A program made the position numbers and the translations under genes. Shown piece after piece: positions 9,500-17,957 of a DNA stretch of 64,000 bases (positions within the stretch are counted from its first letter, which is position 1; each line of letters begins with the position of its first letter). Under the pieces are notes generated by a model, which saw only the letters and a list, made by a program, of their open reading frames with translations, searched no databases and was not told where the DNA came from. This stretch comes from Deltaproteobacteria bacterium ADurb.Bin207 (lineage in GTDB: Bacteria; Myxococcota_A; Polyangia; Polyangiales; Polyangiaceae): assembly GCA_002070115.1 (NCBI GenBank), contig MWCO01000002.1:62001-126000 (forward strand), in the 5' to 3' direction.

Positions 9500-11200
9500 A
9501 TGAAGCCCAAAAACTGCCATTGGTTTGCACTGCCGTTCGTGGGGATGGTGATACTTGCCAGTGCTTGTGGCGACGGTGAATCGTCAGGCACGGTTGTATC
9601 GAATGCCGGCACGGGAGGGGGCAAAACCTCGGATGCGGGACAAGAAAGCGGCGTGGGGGGGTACGGAGGGACAGGTGGGGACGCGGCAACGGGCGGCACC
9701 GGTGCCAGCGCAGGAACGGGAGGCTCGGTCGGTCCAGGGGGGACTGGCGGTGGTACATCGGGCTCCGGTGGAGCGGAGGTGGGAGGGAGCGCGGGACAGG
9801 CAGGCAGCAGCGGCGGAGCGGCAGGCAACGCGGGAAGCGAGGGCGGTAGTGGAGGCTCGCCCCCCCCGCCTTGCACCACGCGCATCACCTACGGTTCCTC
9901 CTGGATTCACGGCGACAACCATCCCGATGACTTCGACATCGCTTCTGGCATCATTACCTGGGATGGCAGTTGCCAGGCCGATGGCGGCAACTCGTACGCG
10001 ACGCTTTCCAACGGGTGGAAACCCTATTTCAAAGGCAAGGGCACCTGCGTTATCGCCCTTGATTATGAAGGGTGTCAAGGCGTGCCCGCGTCTTGCGAAT
10101 CCCGGGTCACGTACGGGCCCAAGTGGATGCCCGCCCCCAACCATCCCGACTATTTCGACGATGTCCAAGGGGCTCTCACCTGGAATGGGGCCTGCCACAA
10201 TGATGGTTCCGCCTCCTACGCCACGCTTTCCAACGGATGGAAACCCCATTTTTCGGGCAATAGCGCCTGCGACCTGGCGTTTCGGTACACACAATGCGGC
10301 GGACTTTATGTCAACCCCGTGGTGGGCAAGGATTGTCCCGACCCAGGGGTCGTTTTCGATGGAACCCAATATGTCATGGCATGCACGGGCGGTGGCAGTG
10401 GCGACGCTTTCCCGCTTCGTCACTCCGACGACATGGTCCATTGGAAATGGAAGGGGTATATTTTCCCTACCAAGGACAGACCAAGTTGGGCCGTAAGCCA
10501 TTTTTGGGCACCCGAAATCCATAAAATTGGCTCCAAATTCGTCGCCTATTTTACCGCCAAACACAAAAATGGCGCGTTGAGCATCGGCGCGGCCACCGCC
10601 TCCGCCGCTCTAGGCCCTTACAAAGATATCGGCAAACCCCTGCTCAACAACCCTTCCATGGGACTCATCGATGCCACGCATTATGAAGACCCACAAGGAA
10701 AACACTATTTGCTGTGGAAAGAGGATGGGAATGCGGTAGGCAAACCCACTCCCATCTACGGTCAAGAGCTTGCCAGCAACGGTTTGTCGCTCGTCGGCTC
10801 ACCCGTAAAACTCATCACCAACGACATGGCCTGGGAAGGAGCCCTCGTCGAAGGCCCCTGGTTGATAGATCACGGCGGCTACTACTACTTATTCTATAGC
10901 GCAAACGGCTATGCCAGCGCTTCGTACGGAGTCAGTGTGGCACGGGCTTCCTCTCCCCTGGGACCTTATAAAAAAGCGCCGGCCCCCCTGCTACGAACCG
11001 CCGGCGCCTGGGCTGGACCAGGACATGGCTCCATCCTAACCACCCCCCGTGGCGAAACCTGGCATATCTATCATTCCTGGCAGGCCGGCCACGTCGGCAA
11101 AGACCCGGGACGTGTCGTGCTGATCGACCGTGTGTTCTGGGATGGGGACTGGCCCACCATGCTCGGCGCCCCTTCGAGTGTCTCACTGCCTCCTCCCTGA
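9500..11200 (+). CDS. Lipoprotein with duplicated Cys-containing module and GH43 glycosidase domain
   Basis: From the ATG at 9500 the product has 566 residues; an upstream ATG at 9461 is possible. The signal peptide ends in ILASAC (lipidated Cys23). A Gly/Thr/Ser-rich linker, about 90 residues, reaches to residue ~122. Two tandem modules of about 65 residues follow (~124-190 and ~191-258), each with ITYG/VTYG...NHPD.F.....TW.G.C...G.SYATLSNGWKP. They look like a duplicated carbohydrate-binding or spacer unit. A five-bladed GH43-type domain fills the rest. Its probable catalytic residues are Asp in CPDPGVVF (~279), Asp in IDATHYEDP (~389) and Glu in VEGPW (~450). The likely role is hydrolysis of arabinan- or xylan-type side chains at the cell surface. 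Confidence 0.85.
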   Translation: MKPKNCHWFALPFVGMVILASACGDGESSGTVVSNAGTGGGKTSDAGQESGVGGYGGTGGDAATGGTGASAGTGGSVGPGGTGGGTSGSGGAEVGGSAGQAGSSGGAAGNAGSEGGSGGSPPPPCTTRITYGSSWIHGDNHPDDFDIASGIITWDGSCQADGGNSYATLSNGWKPYFKGKGTCVIALDYEGCQGVPASCESRVTYGPKWMPAPNHPDYFDDVQGALTWNGACHNDGSASYATLSNGWKPHFSGNSACDLAFRYTQCGGLYVNPVVGKDCPDPGVVFDGTQYVMACTGGGSGDAFPLRHSDDMVHWKWKGYIFPTKDRPSWAVSHFWAPEIHKIGSKFVAYFTAKHKNGALSIGAATASAALGPYKDIGKPLLNNPSMGLIDATHYEDPQGKHYLLWKEDGNAVGKPTPIYGQELASNGLSLVGSPVKLITNDMAWEGALVEGPWLIDHGGYYYLFYSANGYASASYGVSVARASSPLGPYKKAPAPLLRTAGAWAGPGHGSILTTPRGETWHIYHSWQAGHVGKDPGRVVLIDRVFWDGDWPTMLGAPSSVSLPPP

Positions 11201-11340
11201 CCCCTGCCGGTATCCGATTAACTTATTGATTTTACACATATTTTCTTCAGCTCCCCCGACTCGTTCTCCTTGTGCTACACCAAGGCCCCAGCCCCCATCG
11301 ATTCCTATTCCACCAAGGTAGACTATCGTTGCATGGCGGA

Positions 11341-11348
11341 AAAGGAGG
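11341..11348 (+). promoter_or_regulatory. Ribosome binding site fixing the start of the FG-GAP lipoprotein gene
   Basis: AAAGGAGG lies five bases before the ATG at 11354. This makes 11354 the start, ahead of the upstream in-frame ATGs at 11270 and 11333. It also puts a signal peptide at the very N-terminus. Confidence 0.75.
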
Positions 11349-11353
11349 CCCGG

Positions 11354-12628
11354 ATGACCCCCACAACCCATTTTGATTTGACCCCTTGGCTATGCTTGGT
11401 CCTCGGCAGTATCGCGCTGACCAGCACCCCCCTGGGATGCAAAAGCGATCATCCCCCTTCCCCAAACAATACCGCCGCCGGGTCCGCGCGCGCTTCCGCT
11501 CCCAAGGTATCTACCAGTTCCGCGCGAAAACCAAAAGTGCCACCCGCAACCGCTCCAGGGCCATCGTGGAACCCTTCCGTGGGCACGCGGCAAGACATCA
11601 CCGATCTGGCAGCCGATGCATATCATGTGGCCATCGGAGATGTCGACGGCGATGGGCAGGGGGATTTGGTATTTGTCGACGGCCAGCGGATTCGCGTGGT
11701 GACTCCTTCCGGTCGCCTGGTGGGGGAAGCCGAGGTTTCTGCGGGAATTCAGGTGCTTCGGACGACGGATTTGGATGGCGATGGCCGAGCCGAGATCGTC
11801 GCAGGATGGGGACGCTCGCGCCACCACCCCACGGCTACGACGCGGGTGACCGTTCATCGTCTCCAGGGCAATACCCTTCGAGAAGAAGTCATCGTTGCAC
11901 CGACGACGACTCGCCCAGACGTCGCGACGATCGTGCCGACGGCCAAAAACTCGCTTGCGATTGCCTATTTTGACAGCAAGTACGAGGTGAATCTGGTTCA
12001 TGCCCATCGACAGCAGGCCCGATGGACGTTGGAAACGCTGGGTCAGGTGCGTATGGCCATGAGCCTGGCCTGGGGGGATGTGGATGGGGATGGGTCTTCG
12101 GACTTGGTCGTAGGCCGCGTGTATGGCGAGACACAAGGGGGGGATGGCGATGCGTTCATCCTGAAAGCCAAGGGACAGCGGACAGCCCTTCCCACGCTTC
12201 GAGGGGTTCGCGGTCTTGCTGTCGCGGATATGGACGGGGACGGGAAAAGCGAAATCTATCTTGGAGATGGCTGGCATCAGGATTATGGCAAGCAAGCGAA
12301 GGGGCTTCTTTCGCGAATAACTTGGGCGGGCGGAGAATATCGAAAAGAAGTCGTTGAAGATACGGCTGGGCAATACACGCTATGGGATATTTTCCCCGCG
12401 GATATCGATGGCGATGGGAGCAAGGAGTTGATCACCAGGGGCAGCGCGTATGTTCGCGCGTATCGGTTTCGGAAAGGGCGCTGGCAAGCGGTTGCTTTTG
12501 GCGGCATGAGCCGGGGGATTGCCGTGGGCCCCTTGGATGGCAGCGCTGGCGACGAGGTGGTGCTGCTTGGCAACCGTTGTGAGGTGGTGAGTTTACTAGA
12601 TGTGAATTGGGCCGATATCGAGAGATGA
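11354..12628 (+). CDS. FG-GAP/VCBS repeat lipoprotein (predicted beta-propeller)
   Basis: The 424 residues start with a lipoprotein signal ending in TPLGC (Cys29), then a Ser/Pro-rich linker. The rest holds at least five calcium-binding loops of the FG-GAP type, including DVDGDGQGDL, DLDGDGRAEI, DVDGDGSSDL, DMDGDGKSEI and DIDGDGSKEL. These are spaced about 50-65 residues apart, as expected for blades of an extracellular beta-propeller. Such proteins bind ligands or partner proteins and have no recognisable catalytic site. The stop codon overlaps the start of the following beta-lactamase-like gene by four bases (ATGA), so the two are translationally coupled. Confidence 0.85.
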   Translation: MTPTTHFDLTPWLCLVLGSIALTSTPLGCKSDHPPSPNNTAAGSARASAPKVSTSSARKPKVPPATAPGPSWNPSVGTRQDITDLAADAYHVAIGDVDGDGQGDLVFVDGQRIRVVTPSGRLVGEAEVSAGIQVLRTTDLDGDGRAEIVAGWGRSRHHPTATTRVTVHRLQGNTLREEVIVAPTTTRPDVATIVPTAKNSLAIAYFDSKYEVNLVHAHRQQARWTLETLGQVRMAMSLAWGDVDGDGSSDLVVGRVYGETQGGDGDAFILKAKGQRTALPTLRGVRGLAVADMDGDGKSEIYLGDGWHQDYGKQAKGLLSRITWAGGEYRKEVVEDTAGQYTLWDIFPADIDGDGSKELITRGSAYVRAYRFRKGRWQAVAFGGMSRGIAVGPLDGSAGDEVVLLGNRCEVVSLLDVNWADIER

Positions 12629-14022
12629 ACGTGCGTCGGTTTCTGCTTCTGGCTGCCACGGGACTTGGGGTATCGTCGGGTTGCGATTCCGTAGGGGTAG
12701 CGAATCCTTCGAGACCTGCGTCGAGCGTCCACGAAGCCTTTGGCGTTCAACCTGGGGCGGTGAGGGAAGCGTTCGATGGGCCGAAGGCAGGCGACTCGCG
12801 GCAGCTCACGCAGCAAGCCCGGCTGGTGGACGAAGGCCAGGATCCGCCATGGCGTTGGGACGAGCAGGTTGCCCGGGTATTGGATTCGACCACCCTTGCG
12901 CGGGAGCTTGGATATCGACCACCGCGAGGTACGGAAGCGTACGCGGCCATCATCCAGCACAATGAATTGGGACTGTCCTACGCCTTCTTCGATTACGATA
13001 AGGGCGCGTTTTCTCAATCTTTTTGGCCCGCTTCCACGGTCAAGGTGCTGGCTGCTCTCGCCGCGCTGGATTGGCTACGGATTCATGGATTCAGCGGCCA
13101 GGCCGAGGTTCGCTGGAGAAACGGTTTTTCCGATCGGGTCAATGCCATCGTGGACCGGTCGGTGCGTCTCAGTTCCAACGAAGACTACGATCGCACGTTG
13201 CAGATCGCGGGTTTGGATCACCTGAATGGCCGTTGGCTCACGGCGGAACGGGGCTTTCCGAATACCGTCATTCAGGCGGCTTATGCCCATTCCAACGTCA
13301 GGACCCCACCCAGTTTCACACTTACGGAAGGGGACAAGCAGTGGGTCGTACCCTCGCGCACGACAGGTCCCCTCGACAAGTGCAGCGGCGCAAGGGTTCA
13401 ATGCGCCACTCTTTTCGAGCTGACGGAAGCGGTGCGTCGGGTCGTGCTTCGCGATTTGATTCCGCCCCAGGAGCGTTTCGAGCTATCTTCCGAGGATTCG
13501 AACGCACTGCAAGAAGCTCTATGCCAGGCAAAACCGTCGTTTTTTGCCCGCGGGGTGCGCGCCGTTCTTGGACCGGACGCTCGCATTTGCCACAAGCCCG
13601 GCTGGGTTCCCGGCAAGGATTACTTGGATCACGGGGTCATGGAAGCCGCGGATGGTCGTCGCTTCTTGCTGGCGGCGGCGATGCCCGATCCTGGGGATGG
13701 GTCCGCGCAAGGGCGGCTTCCGGTGTTGGCCGAGAAAATCCTTCGGGTTATCACTCGCTTGGAAATGGAGCCCTTTTATTTGCAGCCGACGGCAGGCGCG
13801 GAGATCCGTGTGAAAAAGGAAGCTGGCGGGCTTCGTGTGCAAGGCGAGGGGTTTGACGAGGTGCAGGTATATATCGATGGCACGGGAGTGGATCGGGTGC
13901 GGCGTGACGAAGAGACATTTTTTGCCGAGGTGACGACGGAGTCGTGGCAGGATAAGCTCATGACGGTGCGCGGGTATCGCCAGGGCGCCATCGTAGGGGT
14001 TCGGAATCTGGTATTGCCCTGA
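12625..14022 (+). CDS. Exported serine hydrolase of the beta-lactamase/transpeptidase fold
   Basis: The ATG at 12625 overlaps the preceding stop and gives 465 residues; a TTG-like extension upstream is unnecessary. The signal peptide ends in a lipobox-like VSSGC. A class A beta-lactamase-like core follows: the SxxK box is STVK in WPASTVKVLAAL (Ser137, Lys140), an SNE tripeptide takes the place of SDN (~residue 180), and HKPG (~residue 323) takes the place of KTG. After ~residue 385 there is a small C-terminal beta domain. The SxxK box suggests an acyl-enzyme serine hydrolase in the cell envelope. The altered KPG makes true antibiotic resistance doubtful, and a peptidoglycan-related role is equally possible. 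Confidence 0.75.
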   Translation: MNVRRFLLLAATGLGVSSGCDSVGVANPSRPASSVHEAFGVQPGAVREAFDGPKAGDSRQLTQQARLVDEGQDPPWRWDEQVARVLDSTTLARELGYRPPRGTEAYAAIIQHNELGLSYAFFDYDKGAFSQSFWPASTVKVLAALAALDWLRIHGFSGQAEVRWRNGFSDRVNAIVDRSVRLSSNEDYDRTLQIAGLDHLNGRWLTAERGFPNTVIQAAYAHSNVRTPPSFTLTEGDKQWVVPSRTTGPLDKCSGARVQCATLFELTEAVRRVVLRDLIPPQERFELSSEDSNALQEALCQAKPSFFARGVRAVLGPDARICHKPGWVPGKDYLDHGVMEAADGRRFLLAAAMPDPGDGSAQGRLPVLAEKILRVITRLEMEPFYLQPTAGAEIRVKKEAGGLRVQGEGFDEVQVYIDGTGVDRVRRDEETFFAEVTTESWQDKLMTVRGYRQGAIVGVRNLVLP

Positions 14023-14123
14023 CAAATCCCCTTATATTTTCCTGAATTAGAAAGGGATACGAGCTGATGATTCTTGGGTCTTGATTTTGGCTCGGTCCTT
14101 GGCACCCCCCTTGGAGCATCCCC

Positions 14124-14342
14124 AACAGTTACGCTGGGCTGTTAAACATTGGATTGGCGTTATGCGGTGAACAGTATGGGATGACTGTGACCGTTTTTGT
14201 GTACCGTGCGCCGTGACCGTGACCGTGACCGTGACCGTTTTCGTGCGCCGCGGGCCGTGACCGTGACCAAGCGATGGCAGATAGTTGTTTCGAACTGTCG
14301 TAGGGTGAAGGAAAGGCTTGGGGAAAATGAGGGGATAGCTCA
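14124..14342 (+). repeat. Copy A of a GTGACC-containing dispersed repeat (inverted relative to copy B)
   Basis: This sits inside the gene-free stretch 14023-14463. It runs from an AACAGTT...GGGCTGTTAAACA segment through GCGGTGAACAGTATGGGATGA into tandem GTGACC hexamers (four consecutive near 14216, with further units on each side). These are separated by TTTTCGTGCGCCGCGGGCC spacers, and the copy ends at GGGAAAATGAGGGGATAGCT. The reverse complement of 17396-17569 matches almost throughout. Copy A differs by an extra stretch of about 40 bases (near 14260-14305) and scattered substitutions. No coding potential was seen in it. Confidence 0.8.
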
Positions 14343-14463
14343 GGGTTTTGCCCTGATCGTCTCGTCATGAGCCAAAGGGGGACAGGCGATGGGCAGGGTT
14401 GGGGGGAGCCGAGCGCCATCGAAAGAAGGGGGGAAATCAGATAATAGCTTTTATTTCAATAGG

Positions 14464-15945
14464 TTATGCCACATCCGTGGGCTGGGCGGCCCATGGATCG
14501 GCTACCAATTCACGCACGGACTCCGTCCCTGATAGTGCGGTGAGGGTATGGATTTGCCGTTTCGCCACGATGCGCGATTCACCGTTGTGTTTGAGTTTCA
14601 GGAAGGTCCCATCCACCCACACGAGTTCTCCCTGGACGCGGGTTCCGTCGTGAAGGGTGGCTTCGACCACCACCGGTCCGGAAGGTTTGGCGAGTTGCGT
14701 GGCCGATTCGACGAGCACCTGATCCAAACTGTCGAAAGCATCCGTTATCTTTGATATTTTTTGCAGGGCATGCTCGAAATCTTCGCGAGCCACCGATATT
14801 TTTTCTCCTTGCGCGCGGCATCGTCGCACCGCCAGAAGAGCGGCTTCGTTGGCAAGGTTTTCCAGCATGGCGCCGTTTACACCCTCGCAACGGTCGGCGA
14901 GTTTTTGCAGGGAGACATCGTCGGCCAGGGGCATGGGGGCGGTATGAATTCGTAAGATCGCGAGCCGTGTCTCGGCGTCGGGCAACGGGATACGGATTCG
15001 ACGATCGAGTCTTCCGGGTCGAACCAGAGCCTGGTCGAGGATATCGGGGCGATTGGTGGCGGCGATGACGACCACGCGATCGTCGGTTTCGAACCCATCC
15101 ATGCATGACAGCAATTGATTGAGGGTTTGCTCACGTTCGTCGTGGGCGCTGCCGACGCCGGAACCTCTGCGACGGCCCACGGCATCGAGTTCATCGATGA
15201 AGATGATGGCCGGGGCTTTTTTTGAGGCCGTTTCGAAGGTATCGCGCACTCTGGCGGCACCTACGCCCACGAACATTTCGACGAATTCGGAAGCGGAGAC
15301 GAAGAAGAAGGGGACCTTGGCTTCGCCGGCGACGGCGCGAGCGAGCAAGGTTTTGCCGCAGCCGGGGGGGCCTTCGAGCAGGACACCTCGGGGCAATCGA
15401 ATGCCCGCGCTTTTCCATGTGGCGGGGGAACGAAGAAAATCGATGATATCCTGGAGGTCTTTTTTCGCCTCGTTGGCGCCGCCGACCTGGGCAAACGTGG
15501 CCGTACGATTCTCGGGCAGGATGCGCGCACGACTTTTTCCAAGGGTGATCAGCCCACCCCCACTGCCCCGCATGCGCCGCAACACGAGGGCTACCACGAC
15601 CAAAACGGCGACAGCGCCCGCCCAATAGAGGAATGAGGTGGAGACACTCGTTTCCTGGGGCTCCTGCCCGTAGTGGATCGAAGCGCCTTGCCGTGTGAGG
15701 TCTTCCATGGTTTCGGAATCCAACACGCCAACGGTTTCGTAGACCAAACCTTCTTCGGGGGTGACGATCAATCGGTTACCGAGCACGCGAACGCTGGCGA
15801 TACGGTCTGCCACCACGTCCTGCAAAAAAACTGTAAACTCACGAAATTCCAAATGTTTTTCTTCCGTGGACAGGAATTTCCAAACCACCAGAAATAGCGC
15901 CACGAGCACTACCCAGATGACGATGGTGCGAGCATACTTGGACAT
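14464..15945 (-). CDS. FtsH-like membrane AAA+ ATPase lacking the M41 peptidase domain
   Basis: The 493 residues show the FtsH plan up to the end of the AAA module. There is an N-terminal membrane helix ([15 protein letters not shown]), a periplasmic FtsH-ext segment, a second helix near residues 105-125, then the AAA domain. That domain carries Walker A GPPGCGKT (~residue 197), Walker [12 protein letters not shown] (~248), sensor VIAATNRPD and arginine fingers RPGRLDRR. After the lid ([10 protein letters not shown]) a zinc peptidase of about 200 residues with HEXXH should follow. It is absent, and a segment of about 90 residues with an SH3/Sm-like strand pattern ([18 protein letters not shown]) ends the protein. 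I infer an unfoldase or chaperone without proteolysis. The gene is divergent from the SPASM radical SAM gene. Confidence 0.85.
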   Translation of the reverse strand: MSKYARTIVIWVVLVALFLVVWKFLSTEEKHLEFREFTVFLQDVVADRIASVRVLGNRLIVTPEEGLVYETVGVLDSETMEDLTRQGASIHYGQEPQETSVSTSFLYWAGAVAVLVVVALVLRRMRGSGGGLITLGKSRARILPENRTATFAQVGGANEAKKDLQDIIDFLRSPATWKSAGIRLPRGVLLEGPPGCGKTLLARAVAGEAKVPFFFVSASEFVEMFVGVGAARVRDTFETASKKAPAIIFIDELDAVGRRRGSGVGSAHDEREQTLNQLLSCMDGFETDDRVVVIAATNRPDILDQALVRPGRLDRRIRIPLPDAETRLAILRIHTAPMPLADDVSLQKLADRCEGVNGAMLENLANEAALLAVRRCRAQGEKISVAREDFEHALQKISKITDAFDSLDQVLVESATQLAKPSGPVVVEATLHDGTRVQGELVWVDGTFLKLKHNGESRIVAKRQIHTLTALSGTESVRELVADPWAAQPTDVA

Positions 15946-15985
15946 ATCGGCAAAATAGCAGAGTGGTGCAGGCAGGAGAAAGCGA

Positions 15986-16249
15986 TTGATGATTCGGAAA
16001 GAGGCGTCGGCGGAAAAAGGGATAAAGCGGTTCGAATCACGGCGCTTCGATCCGGTCCATGAGGATGCATGCGGGAGATGGCCTGTGATTATTGGGCCGA
16101 GTTCTGGCCTAGGGCGAAGGCCACGGGCTATTTTGGGTCATCGAGGATCCCAACACGCGGAAGACTCGAGAATATCGCCTATTTTCATGGCTGCGATTTC
16201 GAGCTTTGATGGTTTTGCGAATCGGACGGTCGAATCAAGGTATCCATGA
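15986..16249 (+). CDS. Small ORF translationally coupled to the SPASM radical SAM gene (doubtful)
   Basis: An 87-codon frame ends with a TGA that overlaps the ATG of the radical SAM gene (ATGA at 16246-16249). A shorter version starting at 16187 would encode 20 residues ending [11 protein letters not shown]. It is the only frame between the two divergent genes that could supply a peptide substrate for the SPASM enzyme. However, no good ribosome binding site is seen, the sequence matches no precursor family I know, and the frame may be fortuitous. Confidence 0.25.
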   Translation: MMIRKEASAEKGIKRFESRRFDPVHEDACGRWPVIIGPSSGLGRRPRAILGHRGSQHAEDSRISPIFMAAISSFDGFANRTVESRYP

Positions 16250-17304
16250 CGCGTCTTACCCTCTACAGCCTGGCGATTGAACTCACCTGGGCGTGCAACC
16301 TGCGCTGTTCGCACTGCTACAATCCGTTGCATATATCGAAATCGTTGGACTCGTCGACGGATCGGCTCCTCGAGCGTATCGACAAGATTTTTGATGCGGT
16401 GCAGGTGGGCCATATCACGTTGACGGGCGGCGAGCCCCTCAGTTATCCGCGGCTTTTCGAAGTTCTCGCCGCGCTCAAACGTCATGGGGTGCCTTGTCAG
16501 ATGATTTCGAACGGAACGTTGTTGGACGCGGCGTATGCGAAACGTCTTGTCGAGGCGAAGCTGCGAGGCATTCAGATCTCGCTGCACGGACCGGATGCGC
16601 AAACCCATGAAGATTACACGCGAACACAAGGGTCTTTCGAACGAGCGGTCGCGGGGGTTCAGGCGGCGAACCAGGCGGGACTGCATGTCACCGGATGCAT
16701 CGTGGTCACGCGTCGCAATGCGCATTGGGTGGGCGCGACCCTTGGGTTATGGCAGAAGCTTGGGGTTCAAAGGGTGGCGTTGAGCCGATTCAGTCCGTCG
16801 GGGCTGGCATCCCAGCATGTTGCGCGGTTGTTGCCATCGATTGCTGAGCTGATGACGGCGTTCGAGCAAGCGACGCCGTATGCTCGCGGCGGGATGCGAT
16901 TGTTTTGCACGATGCCGATTCCGCCGTGCGCGATGGATACGAAGCTTTATGCGCCGATTCGATTCGGAAGTTGCGCGGTGGGAACCACGAAGCAGGAATT
17001 TGCGTTGAGTCCAGGTGGGGCTTTGCGATTTTGCACGTTGCACACGCAGGCGATTGGGGGGGTGGAAGATATTCTGGATGTCGAGGATGTGTCTTCGCTG
17101 TTTCATCACGAGCAGGTGGTGACCTATCGGGAAGGGGCGCCTTCCTTTTGCCGGGGATGCTATTACGAAAGGAGTTGTGGGGGGGGCTGCGGGGCGGCAT
17201 CCATGTCGGTATACGGTCATCGAGAGCAGCCGGATCCATTGTTGTGGCAGCATGTGGACGATGCGTTTCGAGAAGGTCTCGACCGGCAGCGCGAAGGAGG
17301 CTGA
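16246..17304 (+). CDS. Radical SAM/SPASM-domain enzyme, probable peptide or protein maturase
   Basis: The 352 residues carry the radical SAM iron-sulfur motif CNLRCSHC near the N-terminus (Cys17, Cys21, Cys24), the SAM-binding TGGEPL and a full partial-TIM-barrel core. The C-terminal SPASM region contains GSCAVG, LRFCTLH and CRGCYYERSCGGGC, enough cysteines for one or two auxiliary clusters. SPASM enzymes such as AlbA, PqqE or anSME modify peptides and proteins by crosslinking, epimerising or oxidising side chains. No clear precursor gene is nearby; the small overlapping frame upstream is the only candidate. The gene is divergent from the peptidase-less FtsH and shares with it the segment bracketed by the inverted repeats. 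Confidence 0.85.
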   Translation: MTRLTLYSLAIELTWACNLRCSHCYNPLHISKSLDSSTDRLLERIDKIFDAVQVGHITLTGGEPLSYPRLFEVLAALKRHGVPCQMISNGTLLDAAYAKRLVEAKLRGIQISLHGPDAQTHEDYTRTQGSFERAVAGVQAANQAGLHVTGCIVVTRRNAHWVGATLGLWQKLGVQRVALSRFSPSGLASQHVARLLPSIAELMTAFEQATPYARGGMRLFCTMPIPPCAMDTKLYAPIRFGSCAVGTTKQEFALSPGGALRFCTLHTQAIGGVEDILDVEDVSSLFHHEQVVTYREGAPSFCRGCYYERSCGGGCGAASMSVYGHREQPDPLLWQHVDDAFREGLDRQREGG

Positions 17305-17395
17305 GACGAGGGCGGGGTTCGATGGCCCGTTAGCGGGTTACGGTGAGGGGGCGAGAGAAAAAAGCGGATAACAGGCTTCAGCGTCGAGAGGCCCT

Positions 17396-17569
17396 CTAAG
17401 CCATCCCCTCATTTTCCCCGAGCCTTTCCTTCACGGTCACGGCCCGCGGCGCACGAAAACGGTCACGGTCACGGTCACGGCCCACGGCGCACAAAAACGG
17501 TCACGGTCATCCCATATTGTTCACCGCAGAACACCAAGCCAGTGTTCAGTAGCCCAGGGCAACTGTTCA
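17396..17569 (-). repeat. Copy B of the GTGACC-containing repeat, inverted relative to copy A
   Basis: This is the reverse-complement copy of 14124-14342. It reads CCATCCCCTCATTTTCCCC at one end, then GGTCAC hexamers with CGGCGCACGAAAACGG spacers, CATCCCATATTGTTCACCGC, and ends near AACTGTTCAA. It lacks the ~40-base insertion seen in copy A. It lies within the gene-free stretch 17305-17957, the rest of which (17570-17957) shows no supported gene. Confidence 0.8.
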
Positions 17570-17957
17570 ATTCAGGAAAAATGAGGGGATCTGTCAGGAG
17601 CCCCTCACCCGCTGAAACCTATGCAACTATTTGGAATCATTATACAATTTTCTATTCCTGCAACATGGCCCCTTGCATGGTGACGATGGAAAATGGCGAC
17701 GATGTCGAGCGATGCTTTGGGGCGCGTTCAATGGTGATATGGGCTTTGTCACGAGGGGAATGTCAGGATGGTGGTGGGAAGAAGGCAGCAGGAGGCGTGG
17801 AGGGGCAGAGCTTATCGGATAAGCCAGAAACAGGTGCCAGGATGACGGGCGCGGCAAGGGATGTTGCGTCAGGGGCTGATGGGGATCGTGTTGAGGATTT
17901 CCTGGCCGGATGGCTTGCTACGTTGGCGCGGCTTTGCTGCCGGTGGCTCAGGTTCCC

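Noticed and set aside
14124-17569. GTGACC arrays as a CRISPR
   Set aside because: The unit is only six bases, spacers are themselves repeated, and no cas gene is present.
14124-17569. The inverted repeats as ends of an insertion sequence
   Set aside because: No transposase gene lies between or near them and the copies are imperfect, with no target-site duplication seen.
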